Notes under the pieces: generated by a model
What the model saw: the letters and a program-made list of their open reading frames with translations, nothing else
The model's database searches: none
Told to the model about the DNA's origin: nothing
Made by a program: the position numbers and the translations under genes
DNA from: Microbacterium telephonicum
GTDB taxonomy: Bacteria > Actinomycetota > Actinomycetes > Actinomycetales > Microbacteriaceae
Direction: 5' to 3'
Assembly (NCBI RefSeq): GCF_003651225.1
Contig: NZ_RCDB01000002.1
Coordinates: 124,001 to 188,000, forward strand
Length of the DNA stretch: 64,000 nt
In this document: piece after piece, positions 1 to 9,875 of the stretch
Layout: every line of letters begins with the position of its first letter
Numbering within the stretch: the stretch's first letter is position 1

Positions 1-1073
1 ATCAGCAGCAGCGCGTGCTTGTGGGGTTCGCCCGAGGCGCGCTTGGCGGCATCCGCGGCGCCGTCCTCGTCGGCGGCGGCCAGGCGCACGATGAGCGCGC
101 GCACCGCGTCGTCGGGCGGGGTGGTTTCGGCCGAGAGGGTGAGACCGCGGGCGATGCGCTCGGTGGAGTGCTCGAGGCCGAGCAGGATGTGCTCGGCGCC
201 GATCGCGGCGGCCTTCTTCGTGATCGACGCGGTGACGAACGGGTTGCCGTCACGGTCGCCGCCGACCCAGGTGCCCAGCCGCACGAACGGCTTCACGACG
301 GGGGCGCGACCGCCGGCGGCGGGGCCCTGCAGGGCGTCGTCGACGCGACGGTAGACGTGCGGCACGGCGGTGTAGAGCGTTTCGTCGAACACGGCCATGA
401 TGGCGCGCACCTCGTCGACGGGGGTCGGCTTCTCGGCGCGCAGCGGAGCCGTGCGCCACAGCGTGTCGATCTCCTCGATCATGCGACGCTCGGCGCGGCG
501 CTCGTCGGCGCCGCCGCGCAGGGCCAGGTCGTGCTCGCCGAGCAGGGTCGCCAGGCGCCGGATGCTGGAGGACACCGCGCGGCGCCGGGCCTCGGTCGGG
601 TGCGCGGTGAAGACCGGGTGGAACCGCATCGCCTGCAGGCGTCGCAGCGCCGTGTCGTCGCCGACCTCCTCGGACAGGCGCACGAAGGCGGCGGCCACCG
701 AGTCGGTGACGTCCTCCTTCTCGGGGCGGCCGTCGCGCTCGCGCAGCACGCGCACGCGCTGGTACTCCTCCGCGAGGTTCACGAGGTGGAAGTAGACGGT
801 GAAGGCGCGGGCGACCTCGTCGGCGCGCTGCACGGAGAACGACTCCGCGATCTGCTCGGCGCGTTCGAACGCCTCCTCGGACTCGAACGTGTACGCCGCG
901 ATCGTCGCCTGACGCAGCCGTTCGACGTCGTCGTACAGGCCGGGGGAGCCGCTCTCGCGCAGGACGCGGCCGAGCAGCGAGCCGAGCAGGCGCACGTCGG
1001 CCCGCATCCGCTCGGGAAGCTCCTGCTCCGCCTCGCCGCGACCGACGAGGTCGATCGCCTCGGTGGGGGTCAT
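1..1073 (-). CDS. ppc: Phosphoenolpyruvate carboxylase, N-terminal part (cut by window edge)
   Basis: Carboxylates phosphoenolpyruvate to oxaloacetate, the cytosolic anaplerotic reaction that feeds the TCA cycle. The first 357 or so residues are visible; the C-terminal part, including the second active-site region, lies beyond base 1. The family signatures FTAHPTEARRR (with the catalytic His) and GTWVGGDRDGNP are both present in the right order. The ATG ending at 1073 was chosen because GGAGGG lies 9 bases upstream; an in-frame ATG at 1082 would sit directly against that ribosome site. It is divergent from nhaA. Nothing suggests disruption. Confidence 0.95.
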   Translation of the reverse strand, partial: MTPTEAIDLVGRGEAEQELPERMRADVRLLGSLLGRVLRESGSPGLYDDVERLRQATIAAYTFESEEAFERAEQIAESFSVQRADEVARAFTVYFHLVNLAEEYQRVRVLRERDGRPEKEDVTDSVAAAFVRLSEEVGDDTALRRLQAMRFHPVFTAHPTEARRRAVSSSIRRLATLLGEHDLALRGGADERRAERRMIEEIDTLWRTAPLRAEKPTPVDEVRAIMAVFDETLYTAVPHVYRRVDDALQGPAAGGRAPVVKPFVRLGTWVGGDRDGNPFVTASITKKAAAIGAEHILLGLEHSTERIARGLTLSAETTPPDDAVRALIVRLAAADEDGAADAAKRASGEPHKHALLL

Positions 1074-1193
1074 TTCACGCATCCCTCCACGCTAGCGCCA
1101 CGGTGTTACGTCTTCGTCACGCGGTAGGGTGGGCTACCGGTGCGCCGGGAAGTCTGGTCGGCAAGTCCCCGTTCGCGTACCCGAAAGGCACGC

Positions 1194-2354
1194 ATGAAGC
1201 TGCTGCGCTCCGACCGCTTCCCCGCTTTCGTCCTCCTGGCCGCCGCCGCGCTGGGTCTCATCGTGGCCAATTCGCCGCTGGGTGCCGCCGCGTTCGATCT
1301 GCAGAACACCTACGTCGGCATCCCAGGGCTGATCGAGCTGTCGGTGGGGCACTGGGTCAAAGACGGCCTGCTGGCGATCTTCTTCTTCGTCGTCGCCGTC
1401 GAGCTGCAGTTCGAGCTGACCAACGGAGAGCTCAACTCGCCACGGAAGGCCCTGCAGCCGGCGATCGCCGCCGCGGGCGGCGTGCTCGTGCCGATCGGCG
1501 TGTTCTTGCTGTTCGCGGGTGGCAGCGATGCGTCCGCCGGCTGGCCGATCCCCACCGCGACCGACATCGCGTTCGCGCTGGGCGTGCTGGCCGTGTTCGG
1601 CAAGGGCCTGCCGTCGGGTCTGCGTATCTTCCTACTGGCCCTGGCGATCCTCGACGACATCGTCGGCATCGTGCTGATCGCGGTGCTGTTCACCTCGGGC
1701 GTGCAGATCGGGATGCTGGCGATCGCGGTCGTGTGCCTCGTCGTTTTCCGGGTGCTCGCGGGCTTCCTCGACACGCGAGGGCGTTCCGTCGTCATGGTGC
1801 TGCTGATCGCGCTGGCCCTGGCGACGTGGTTCTTCGTGCACGAGTCGGGGGTGCACGCCACGATCGCGGGAGTCGCGCTCGGCCTCGTGATGCCGCAGAG
1901 CGCGGCGCTGCGCACCCGCCACGCACTGGAGCCGTGGGTCAACGGCCTCGTGCTGCCGCTGTTCGCCTTCTCCGCCGCCCTCGTCGCGATCCCGCAGGTG
2001 AGTGCCGGGGAGCTGTCGCCCGCGTTCTGGGGTGTGCTCGTGGCGTTGCCGGTCGGGAAGATCGTCGGCATCACGATCGCCGGCTGGATCTCGCAGCGCG
2101 TGGGACCGAAGGGGGCCGCGCCGACTCTCGCGCTCGGCGACCTGCTGGCGGCCGGTGCGCTGGGCGGGATCGGGTTCACTGTCTCGCTGCTGCTGAGCGA
2201 ACTCGCCTTCGACGGTGCTCCCGAGACCCGCGACGAGGCGACCCTCGGCGTGCTCGCCGGGTCGGTCATCGCCCTCGTCCTGTCGGGGATCCTCGTATCG
2301 TGGCGGGCATGGCATCACCGGCGGCTCGCGGCGAGCACCGCGACGACTCCCTGA
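1194..2354 (+). CDS. nhaA: Na+/H+ antiporter NhaA
   Basis: Membrane antiporter exchanging sodium for protons, used for pH and salt homeostasis. The 386-residue product has about 12 hydrophobic segments. It carries the NhaA core TATDIAFALG (residues 121-130) and the paired aspartates of ALAILDDIVGIV (D154, D155) that bind the transported ions in this family. Length matches the short NhaA type. The ATG at 1194 was preferred to an upstream GTG because the protein then begins just before the first membrane helix. Its 3' end overlaps mazG by 46 bases. Confidence 0.95.
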   Translation: MKLLRSDRFPAFVLLAAAALGLIVANSPLGAAAFDLQNTYVGIPGLIELSVGHWVKDGLLAIFFFVVAVELQFELTNGELNSPRKALQPAIAAAGGVLVPIGVFLLFAGGSDASAGWPIPTATDIAFALGVLAVFGKGLPSGLRIFLLALAILDDIVGIVLIAVLFTSGVQIGMLAIAVVCLVVFRVLAGFLDTRGRSVVMVLLIALALATWFFVHESGVHATIAGVALGLVMPQSAALRTRHALEPWVNGLVLPLFAFSAALVAIPQVSAGELSPAFWGVLVALPVGKIVGITIAGWISQRVGPKGAAPTLALGDLLAAGALGGIGFTVSLLLSELAFDGAPETRDEATLGVLAGSVIALVLSGILVSWRAWHHRRLAASTATTP

Positions 2355-3166
2355 CCGATCCGCTGCGGCAGGCGGCCGAGACGATGCGCGCCGTGCGTGC
2401 GCGCTGCGTGTGGTCGCAGCAGATCGACCACGAGGCGCTCGTGCCGTACCTCGTCGAGGAGTCGGCGGAGCTCATCGACGCAGTCGAGGTCGGCTCCCGC
2501 GCCGACCTGCGCGAAGAGCTCGGCGACCTGCTCTGGCAAGTGCTGTTCCACGCCGAGATCGCCGCCGGTGACCCCGACGACCCGTTCGACATCGACGACG
2601 TCGCCGCGGGGCTCGTCGAGAAGATGGTGCGCCGGCATCCGCACGTCTTCGCGGATGCGGTCGCCACGACACCCGAGGAGGTGCTCGTGCACTGGAACGC
2701 GGCGAAGGCAGCCGAGAAGCGCCACCGACGCTCGGTGCTCGACGGCGTCTCGCCCCACATGCCCTCCCTCGCCCTCGCCCAGAAGCTGCTCGGCAAGGCC
2801 GCATCCGTCGGCGCCGCCGCGCCCGCGCTGACGCCTGAGCCCGCGAGACCTCATCGGGTGGCCGAGACCGCGGCGGAACCCCACGGTCTCGTCGTGCAGA
2901 TGAGGTCTCGCGGGCAGTGGGCGTACGTGCCGGGGTCGGAGGCTGAGCTGGGGGAGCGGATGCTGGAGCTCGTCGCGCTCGCGCGGGCGCAGGGGTGGGA
3001 TGCGGAGCGGGCGATGCGCGGGGCGATCCGAGGGCTCGAGCACCGCATCCGTGACACCGAGGCCGATGCCGCCGCCGATGCCGAAGCCGAGGCCGAAGCC
3101 GGAGGGGCCCTCGACGCGGCCCGCACCGACGAGGCGGAGACCGGCGCGACGGATCTGGAAAACTAG
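2309..3166 (+). CDS. mazG: MazG-family nucleoside triphosphate pyrophosphohydrolase with palindrome-encoded insert
   Basis: Hydrolyses (d)NTPs to monophosphates and pyrophosphate, a house-cleaning or stress function. The 285-residue product shows the MazG metal-binding pattern EESAE (E50, E51, E54) followed by EELGDLL (E70, D73). A second helical block, near ERMLELVALARAQGWDAE, closes the fold, and the C-terminal tail is rich in Ala and Glu. Between the halves, residues 177-203 are encoded by a 17-base inverted repeat that adds an in-frame linker (listed separately). The start at ATG 2309 has TATCGT 7 bases upstream, inside the end of nhaA, so the gene may have its own leaderless promoter. 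A GTG at 2300 is the alternative. Confidence 0.9.
   Translation: MASPAARGEHRDDSLTDPLRQAAETMRAVRARCVWSQQIDHEALVPYLVEESAELIDAVEVGSRADLREELGDLLWQVLFHAEIAAGDPDDPFDIDDVAAGLVEKMVRRHPHVFADAVATTPEEVLVHWNAAKAAEKRHRRSVLDGVSPHMPSLALAQKLLGKAASVGAAAPALTPEPARPHRVAETAAEPHGLVVQMRSRGQWAYVPGSEAELGERMLELVALARAQGWDAERAMRGAIRGLEHRIRDTEADAAADAEAEAEAGGALDAARTDEAETGATDLEN
2839..2915. repeat. Palindromic element inside mazG
   Basis: Arms GCCCGCGAGACCTCATC (2839-2855) and its exact reverse complement (2899-2915) enclose 43 bases. That inner stretch contains a second nested pair, CGAGACCG and CGGTCTCG. The whole element is read through in frame within mazG and adds roughly 26 residues at the junction of two helical segments. 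It differs in sequence from the GGTTGAGTAG repeats near 16-18 kb. Confidence 0.8.
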
Positions 3167-3170
3167 TCCG

Positions 3171-4454
3171 GTGCCCACCGTGAACCCGCCGCGCGGCATG
3201 CGCGACTTCCTCCCCGCCGACAAGGCCCGCCGCGAGCGCGTGCTCGCCGTCATCCGCGAACGCTACCGCGCGCACGGCTTCGACGAGATCGAGACCCCCG
3301 TCGTCGAGGACTACGACCGGCTGCACGCCGGGATCGGCGGCGACAACGAGAAGCTCGCCTTCGCGGTGCTCAAGCGCGGGCTCGACGCCGACGCGATCCG
3401 CGCGGCGGCCGAGGCGCCCGCGGGCCTCAGCGACCTGGGGCTGCGCTACGACCTCACCGTGCCGCTCGCCCGGTTCTACGCGAGCCACCGCGCCGACCTG
3501 CCCTCGGTGTTCCGCTCGATCCAGATCGCCCCGGTGTGGCGCGCCGAGCGGCCGCAGAAGGGCCGCTACCGCCAGTTCGTGCAGTGCGACATCGACATCA
3601 TCGGCGACGCGTCGGCGCGCGCCGAGGCGGAGCTCGTCGTCGCGAGCCTCGACACCCTCGACGCGCTGGGCCTGGAGGGCGGCTCGATCCGCATCAACGA
3701 CCGGCGCGTGCTCGACGCGCTGCTCGACGGCTTCGGCTTCAGCGCCGACGAACGCCCGGGCGTGCTCATCACGATCGACAAGCTCGACAAGATCGGCCCC
3801 GACGGTGTCGTCGCCGAACTCGAGGGGCGCGGCGTCACGCCGACGGCGGTCGCCGCGTTCGGCGCGTTCCTGCGCCGGCCGCAGACGCTCGAGTACCTGC
3901 CGTTCGGCGCCGCGCAGATCCGCAAGGCGCTGCCCGACGGCATCGCCGACGAGCTCGTCGGCCACCTCGTCGGCATCGGCGACGCGGTCGCAGCGGCGCG
4001 CGGCGGCGGCGACATCCCGCTCGTCTTCGACCCGTTCCTCGTGCGCGGCATGGGGTACTACACCGGCACGATCTTCGAGCTCGCCCACCCGAGCGTCGAC
4101 TACTCGCTGGGCGGCGGCGGCCGCTACGACGGCATGATCGGCCGCTTCCTCGGCCAGCAGGTGCCGGCCGTCGGCTTCTCGATCGGCTTCGAGCGCATCG
4201 TCGACCTCGTCGCGGCGGCCGAGGATGCCGGGACCCGCGCGCTCGTGCTCGTGCACGACCGGGACGTCCCCGTCGCCGAGCTCGTGGCGCTGAAGACGGC
4301 TCTCATCGCCGACGGCGCCCGTGTGCGCCTCGAGCAGCGCACCAAGAACCTGAAGCCGATGCTCGAGCGCGCGAGCGCCGACGGCTACACGGCGTTCGCG
4401 ACCGTCGCCGCCGGGGCGACCGTCGACGGTCTGGAGTTCAAACCGCTCGCCTGA
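3171..4454 (+). CDS. hisS: Histidine--tRNA ligase
   Basis: Class II aminoacyl-tRNA synthetase that charges tRNA-His in the cytoplasm. The 427-residue product has motif 2 (VWRAERPQKGRYRQFVQCD), the histidine-binding signature LVRGMGYYTGTIFE, GGGGRYDGM, and motif 3 (AVGFSIGFERI). A C-terminal anticodon-binding domain follows. The start GTG 3171 lies four bases after the mazG stop; a second GTG at 3180 is possible. It is co-directional with mazG and probably co-transcribed with it. Confidence 0.96.
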   Translation: MPTVNPPRGMRDFLPADKARRERVLAVIRERYRAHGFDEIETPVVEDYDRLHAGIGGDNEKLAFAVLKRGLDADAIRAAAEAPAGLSDLGLRYDLTVPLARFYASHRADLPSVFRSIQIAPVWRAERPQKGRYRQFVQCDIDIIGDASARAEAELVVASLDTLDALGLEGGSIRINDRRVLDALLDGFGFSADERPGVLITIDKLDKIGPDGVVAELEGRGVTPTAVAAFGAFLRRPQTLEYLPFGAAQIRKALPDGIADELVGHLVGIGDAVAAARGGGDIPLVFDPFLVRGMGYYTGTIFELAHPSVDYSLGGGGRYDGMIGRFLGQQVPAVGFSIGFERIVDLVAAAEDAGTRALVLVHDRDVPVAELVALKTALIADGARVRLEQRTKNLKPMLERASADGYTAFATVAAGATVDGLEFKPLA

Positions 4455-4538
4455 GTCGCCCTGCGCGACGCGGGCGCCGCACCATCTCGCCCCGCGGCGG
4501 TTCACCGACCGTTCACGCCGACCGTGTGCGATCGGGGC

Positions 4539-5348
4539 GTGGGCCGCACGAAGCGCCGCCGCGGCAGCACCCGCAGCGGCATCCTCACCGCCGCCGTGCT
4601 CGCGGGCGCGGCGGGCGCCGCCGTCGTGGCCTCGAGCGTCGCGCTGCGCCATCAGGCGCGCATCGCGCGTCGGCGCATCGGCAAGCCGCTGGGGGAGGAC
4701 GCCCTCGTCGCCGACCGGGTCTGGCGCGGGAAGCTCCCCGGTCAACCGCTGGATCTGCTGCTGCTCGGCGATTCGATCGCCGCCGGGCTCGGCGCCGGTC
4801 ACCGCAAGGAGACGCTCGGCGCCCGTGTCGCCAAGGGGCTCGCGCGCAAGCTCGGCAGGCCCGTACGCCTGCGCACCGCCGCCGTCGTCGGCTCGGAGAC
4901 CTCGGCTCTCGCGGGGCAGCTCGATGCCCTTCCCGACGCCTACACGCCGGATGTCGCGATCGTGATCGTCGGCGGCAACGACGTGACGCACCGCATCCCG
5001 TCGACGCGGTCGGCCGCGCAGCTGTCCGAGGCGATCGACCGCCTGCGCGAGAGGAACGTCGCGGTCGTCGTCGGCACCTGTCCCGACCTCGGCGCCCTGC
5101 GCGCGGTGCCTCAGCCGCTGCGCACGGTCGTCGGGCGGCTGTCACGCCGCCTCGCGGCCGTGCAGACCGAGGCGGCGCTCGCGCACGGCGCGCACCCGGT
5201 GTCGCTGCGGCGCGCCGTGGGCCCGTTCTTCCTCGCCCAGCCCGACGAGATGTTCGCGATCGACCGGTTCCACCCGAGCGCCGCCGGGTACCGCCGCACC
5301 GCCGACGCGCTCGTCCCCGTGGCGCTGAGCGCTCTCGCCGCGCGCTGA
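4539..5348 (+). CDS. SGNH/GDSL-type hydrolase with N-terminal membrane anchor
   Basis: Predicted serine esterase or lipase of the SGNH fold; the substrate is unknown. Block I is LLLLGDSIAAGLG with the nucleophile Ser, block III is IVGGNDVT, and block V is DRFHPSAAGY with the Asp-His pair. An N-terminal Arg/Lys-rich stretch followed by ILTAAVLAGAAGAAVVASSVAL suggests a signal anchor with the enzyme outside the membrane. The start is uncertain: GTG 4524 is in frame and equally poorly supported by a ribosome site. It faces the DUF4442 gene with one base between the stop codons. Confidence 0.8.
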   Translation: MGRTKRRRGSTRSGILTAAVLAGAAGAAVVASSVALRHQARIARRRIGKPLGEDALVADRVWRGKLPGQPLDLLLLGDSIAAGLGAGHRKETLGARVAKGLARKLGRPVRLRTAAVVGSETSALAGQLDALPDAYTPDVAIVIVGGNDVTHRIPSTRSAAQLSEAIDRLRERNVAVVVGTCPDLGALRAVPQPLRTVVGRLSRRLAAVQTEAALAHGAHPVSLRRAVGPFFLAQPDEMFAIDRFHPSAAGYRRTADALVPVALSALAAR

Positions 5349-5349
5349 G

Positions 5350-5820
5350 TCAGGCGGTGGCCTCGGTGACGCGGCGCTTCTCGCGCACGTAGACCTCGCG
5401 CCGCACGCGGGCGACGACGTCGCCGCCGGCATCCGTGATGTCGGTCTCGAACCATTCGAGTACCTTCGCGCCGCCGCGGGCGCGCTCGCGCAGCTCCGCC
5501 GCCTTGGCCGCCGGCACCGCGAAATGCGCGGTCAGCACGCCGCGCCCGGGCTTGACGAATTCGATCTCGCCGCGCGTGTCCCACACCACGTAGTCGCGTC
5601 CGAGCTGGTGCATCACGAGCATGAAGAAGTACGGATCGGTCATCGCCGACATCGACCCGCCGAAGGCCGTCTTGACGTAGTTGCGGGTCAGCAGGTTGAC
5701 GTGCAGCTCGACGGTCGCCTCCGTCCAGTCCTCCGAGAAGCGCCGCACACGGATGCCGGCGCACAGGTTCGGGATCCACAGGCTCATGCCGATCGCGAGT
5801 CGTCGGGGGGTCATGCGCAT
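5350..5820 (-). CDS. DUF4442 hotdog-fold protein (thioesterase-like)
   Basis: The 156-residue protein resembles the DUF4442 family, hotdog-fold proteins related to acyl-CoA thioesterases. Typical elements are the helix region VNLLTRNYVKTAFGGSMSAM and the strand YVVWDTRGEIEFVKPG. No specific substrate can be read from the sequence. ATG 5820 is taken as the start; ATG 5814 is two codons in. It is divergent from the GntR gene, with about 85 bases between the starts that hold the GntR operator and promoter. Confidence 0.75.
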   Translation of the reverse strand: MRMTPRRLAIGMSLWIPNLCAGIRVRRFSEDWTEATVELHVNLLTRNYVKTAFGGSMSAMTDPYFFMLVMHQLGRDYVVWDTRGEIEFVKPGRGVLTAHFAVPAAKAAELRERARGGAKVLEWFETDITDAGGDVVARVRREVYVREKRRVTEATA

Positions 5821-5877
5821 CGCGCCAGTGTGGCCGGGGCAGTCCGCATCCGCACGTCGTTTGTGGACCGGCGCCAA

Positions 5878-5900
5878 CTGTTCTAGTTGTTATAGAATAG
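5878..5900 (+). promoter_or_regulatory. Operator and leaderless promoter of the GntR/DUF1648 pair
   Basis: Arms CTGTTCTA (5878-5885) and TAGAATAG (5893-5900) form an 8-base inverted repeat with one mismatch around a 7-base centre, a typical GntR dimer site. The right arm contains the -10 hexamer TAGAAT, six bases before the GTG start at 5905. Binding should therefore block transcription directly, which suggests negative autoregulation. This is inferred from spacing only. Confidence 0.7.
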
Positions 5901-5904
5901 ACGC

Positions 5905-6318
5905 GTGCTCTTCCGTCTCGATCCGCAGTCTCCGATCCCGCTGTTCACCCAGCTGGCGGACGCGGTGCGCGCCGACCTCGTCGCGGGGCGGATCGTCCCG
6001 GGCGAGCGGCTCCCCTCGGCGCGCGAGGTCGCGGCGGCGCTGGAGGTGAACCTCCACACCGTGCTCCACGCGTACCAGCAGCTGCGTGACGAAGGGCTCG
6101 TGCACATGCACCGCGGCCGGGGCGCCGTGGTCGCCCCGGCGGCCGCGCGTCTGGCAGAGCTGCACGACGACGTCGCGGCCCTCGCCTCCCGCGCCCGCGA
6201 GGCGGGACTCTCGCCTGACGCGTTCGCGGCGCTCGTGCGCCACATCGCGCAGACCTCGGCCGCACTCAGCGCCCCCGCAACACCCACCGCCCCGCATCCC
6301 GAGGAGGATCCGACATGA
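5905..6318 (+). CDS. GntR-family regulator, short YtrA-like type
   Basis: DNA-binding repressor of 137 residues. The winged helix covers about residues 10-75 (PLFTQLADAVRADLVAGRIVPG, then LPSAREVAAALEVNLHTV as the recognition helix region). Only a short helical C-terminal tail follows, as in the YtrA subfamily, so it probably lacks a large effector domain. It overlaps the downstream DUF1648 gene by ATGA, meaning regulator and membrane protein are made together. The ligand is unknown. Confidence 0.9.
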   Translation: MLFRLDPQSPIPLFTQLADAVRADLVAGRIVPGERLPSAREVAAALEVNLHTVLHAYQQLRDEGLVHMHRGRGAVVAPAAARLAELHDDVAALASRAREAGLSPDAFAALVRHIAQTSAALSAPATPTAPHPEEDPT

Positions 6319-7346
6319 CCGCCCGCTCCCCGCTCGCCGTCCGCCGCTTCACGCTGGTCGCCGTCGTGCTGCCGATCATCGTCGTGGCGCTCTCGCTCGT
6401 CGTGCAGCTCGCGGTGTTGCCGTCGCTGCCGGATCCCGTCGCCGTGCATTGGGGCCTCGACGGTTCGCCCGACCGGTTTGCGCCGGCGTGGTCGAGCCTG
6501 CTGCTCACGCTGCTCGCGGGCCTCGGACTGCCGCTGCTGATCGCCGCGTCGGTGCTCGGCGGGCTGCGTCGCGGTGACCGCGGCTTCGCGTACCGGATGC
6601 TGGGGGCGACCGCGCTCGGCCTCGCGACGCTGATGTCGGTGCTCGGCGCCGCGACGCTCGCGATGCAGGCCGGGCTAGCCGACGCCGCCGACGGCCCGGG
6701 TGTGGGCTGGGCGCTCGCGGGCGCCCTCGTCGCGGGGGTCGCTGCGGCCACCGCCGGGTGGATGCTGCAGCCGCACGAGCCGTTCGTGCCGAGCCCGCCG
6801 CTACCCGAGGCACACCTTGCACTCGCCCCGACCGAGCAGGTGGTGTGGCTGCAGCGGGTGCAGATCGCCCGGTCGGGAGCGATCATCCTGGGCGCCGCGG
6901 TCGCGCTCATGGTCGTGATGACGATCGTGACGCTCGTCGCGGTGCCCGATCCGGCGGCCTCCGTCGTGCTGGTCGCCGTGACGCTCGTGCTCGCGGCGCT
7001 CGTCGCGACGACGCTCGCCTTCCACGTGCGCGTCGACGCGACGGGGCTGAGCGTCACCTCGGTCGTCGGATTCCCGCGGGTGCACATCCCGCTGTCCGAG
7101 ATCGAGAAGGTGGCGGCCGTCGACGTGAACCCCTTCGCGGAGTTCGGTGGCTGGGGACTGCGCTGGGTGCCCGGCGGCGGGTTCGGCGTCGTGCTGCGCA
7201 CCGGGCCCGGCATCCGCGTGGAACGCCGTGGAGAGCGCACGTTCACGGTGACCGTCGCCGACGCCGCCACGGGCGCCGCGGTGCTCGAGGCCCTGCGCGC
7301 CCGTGTCGTCGAGGGGGATGCGCGGCCGGCGCCGCCCGCGGCATGA
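6315..7346 (+). CDS. DUF1648 membrane protein
   Basis: A 343-residue integral membrane protein with about six hydrophobic segments. The N-terminal DUF1648 motif is LPDPVAVHWGLDGSPDRF (residues 36-53), between the first two helices. The last third (about 240-335) is a soluble PH-like beta-rich region. Pairing of YtrA-type GntR regulators with DUF1648 proteins is common in Actinobacteria and Firmicutes, where some such pairs respond to cell-envelope stress. That role is inference here. The gene begins inside the GntR stop codon. Confidence 0.85.
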   Translation: MTARSPLAVRRFTLVAVVLPIIVVALSLVVQLAVLPSLPDPVAVHWGLDGSPDRFAPAWSSLLLTLLAGLGLPLLIAASVLGGLRRGDRGFAYRMLGATALGLATLMSVLGAATLAMQAGLADAADGPGVGWALAGALVAGVAAATAGWMLQPHEPFVPSPPLPEAHLALAPTEQVVWLQRVQIARSGAIILGAAVALMVVMTIVTLVAVPDPAASVVLVAVTLVLAALVATTLAFHVRVDATGLSVTSVVGFPRVHIPLSEIEKVAAVDVNPFAEFGGWGLRWVPGGGFGVVLRTGPGIRVERRGERTFTVTVADAATGAAVLEALRARVVEGDARPAPPAA

Positions 7347-7353
7347 TCGGGGC

Positions 7354-7794
7354 ATGAGCCTCCATCTCTCGCGCGCCCTCGTGCCCTTCGGCCCCGCGGC
7401 CGCCCTCGAGCTCACGGATGCCGAGGTCGACGCCCTCGGCGGTGGCAAGCGCGCGGCGGTGCTCGTCACGATCGGCGGGCGCAGCGCCCGACTGCGTCTG
7501 GGCGTCATGGACGGTCGCAACGTCATCGGGCTCTCGAAAGCGGCCCGGGCGCAGCTCGGCGTCGAGATGGACTCCGAGGTCGAAGCCGACGTCGCCCTCG
7601 ACGTCGCCGAACGGGTCGTCGAGGTTCCCGACGACCTCGCCGCCGCTCTCGCCGCCGAGCCGGGCCTGCGCGAGGCGTTCGACGCCCTCGCCTATTCGCA
7701 TCGCAAGGAGCACGCCCGTTCGGTGACCGAGGCCAAGCGGCCCGAGACGCGGGAGCGACGGGTCGCGGCCGTCGTCGAGGCGGTGCGGGCGTGA
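7354..7794 (+). CDS. DUF1905/YdeI-type small protein
   Basis: The 146-residue protein looks like the DUF1905 domain followed by a YdeI/OmpD-associated C-terminal helix pair (PGLREAFDALAYSHRKEHARSVTEAKRPETRERR). Related proteins are annotated as bacteriocin-protection factors, but the function is not established. ATG 7354 was chosen because the fold starts there; a longer frame back to 7303 would add basic residues without similarity. It overlaps the methyltransferase by GTGA. Confidence 0.75.
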   Translation: MSLHLSRALVPFGPAAALELTDAEVDALGGGKRAAVLVTIGGRSARLRLGVMDGRNVIGLSKAARAQLGVEMDSEVEADVALDVAERVVEVPDDLAAALAAEPGLREAFDALAYSHRKEHARSVTEAKRPETRERRVAAVVEAVRA

Positions 7795-8459
7795 CCGATC
7801 CGACCCCCGCCGACTGGCAGCGCCTCGACCGGTGGTTCGCCGACACCCTGGTCGGTCACGACGACGCGCTCGAGCAGGCCGTGCACGACCAGGCCGCCGC
7901 CGGAATGCCGGCGATCGAGGTGGCGCCGGTGAACGGCAAGTTCCTGCATCTGCTGGCCCGCATCGCCGGTGCCCGGCGGGTGCTCGAGATCGGCACTCTC
8001 GGCGGCTACTCGACGATCTGGCTCGCCCGCGCGGTGCCGGAGGGCGGTCGCGTCGTGACGATCGAGGCGGAGCCGGCCAACGCCGCCGTCGCCCGCGCCA
8101 GCATCGACCGGGCCGGTGTGGGGGAGAAGGTCGACATCCGTGTCGGACGCGCCGAGCACGTGCTCCCGACGCTGGAGGGCGAGGCGCCCTTCGACCTCGT
8201 CTTCATCGACGCCGACAAGGAGTCGAACACCCTCTACCTCGATTGGGCGGCGCGGCTGGGCAGGCCCGGGACGGTGGTCGTCGTCGACAACGTCGGACGC
8301 GCCGGATGCGTCGCCGACGAGTCCGACGAGAGCCCTCAGATCGACGGCACCCGCCGCGGACTGCGGATGCTGGCATCCGACCCCCGCTTCGACGCGACGG
8401 CGCTGCAGACACTCGACGCCAAAGGGTGGGACGGCGTGGCCCTCGCGATGGTCGTTTGA
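7791..8459 (+). CDS. O-methyltransferase, family 3
   Basis: S-adenosylmethionine-dependent O-methyltransferase of 222 residues. SAM motif I is VLEIGTLGGYSTIWLA (about residues 65-80), and the acidic metal-binding stretch is FDLVFIDADKESN with Asp/Asn ligands characteristic of the catechol-type family. A further metal ligand region, VVVDNVGR, follows. The methyl acceptor is unknown. It is translationally coupled to the upstream YdeI-like gene. Confidence 0.9.
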   Translation: MTDPTPADWQRLDRWFADTLVGHDDALEQAVHDQAAAGMPAIEVAPVNGKFLHLLARIAGARRVLEIGTLGGYSTIWLARAVPEGGRVVTIEAEPANAAVARASIDRAGVGEKVDIRVGRAEHVLPTLEGEAPFDLVFIDADKESNTLYLDWAARLGRPGTVVVVDNVGRAGCVADESDESPQIDGTRRGLRMLASDPRFDATALQTLDAKGWDGVALAMVV

Positions 8460-8529
8460 TCCGGTCACGACCCTGTGGACGGGGCGGTCGGGTCACTATG
8501 CTCGAACACGGACCGACGATGTTCCCTGA

Positions 8530-9840
<1,311 letters not shown>

Positions 9841-9875
9841 GCGCACGCACACGCTGTAAGGAAGGGGGACCCGCG

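Noticed and set aside
2472..4991. Very long minus-strand open frame (over 800 codons) opposite mazG, hisS and the SGNH gene
   Set aside because: It lies antisense to three well-identified genes and has low-complexity His/Arg/Asp/Gly composition, typical of GC-driven shadow frames.
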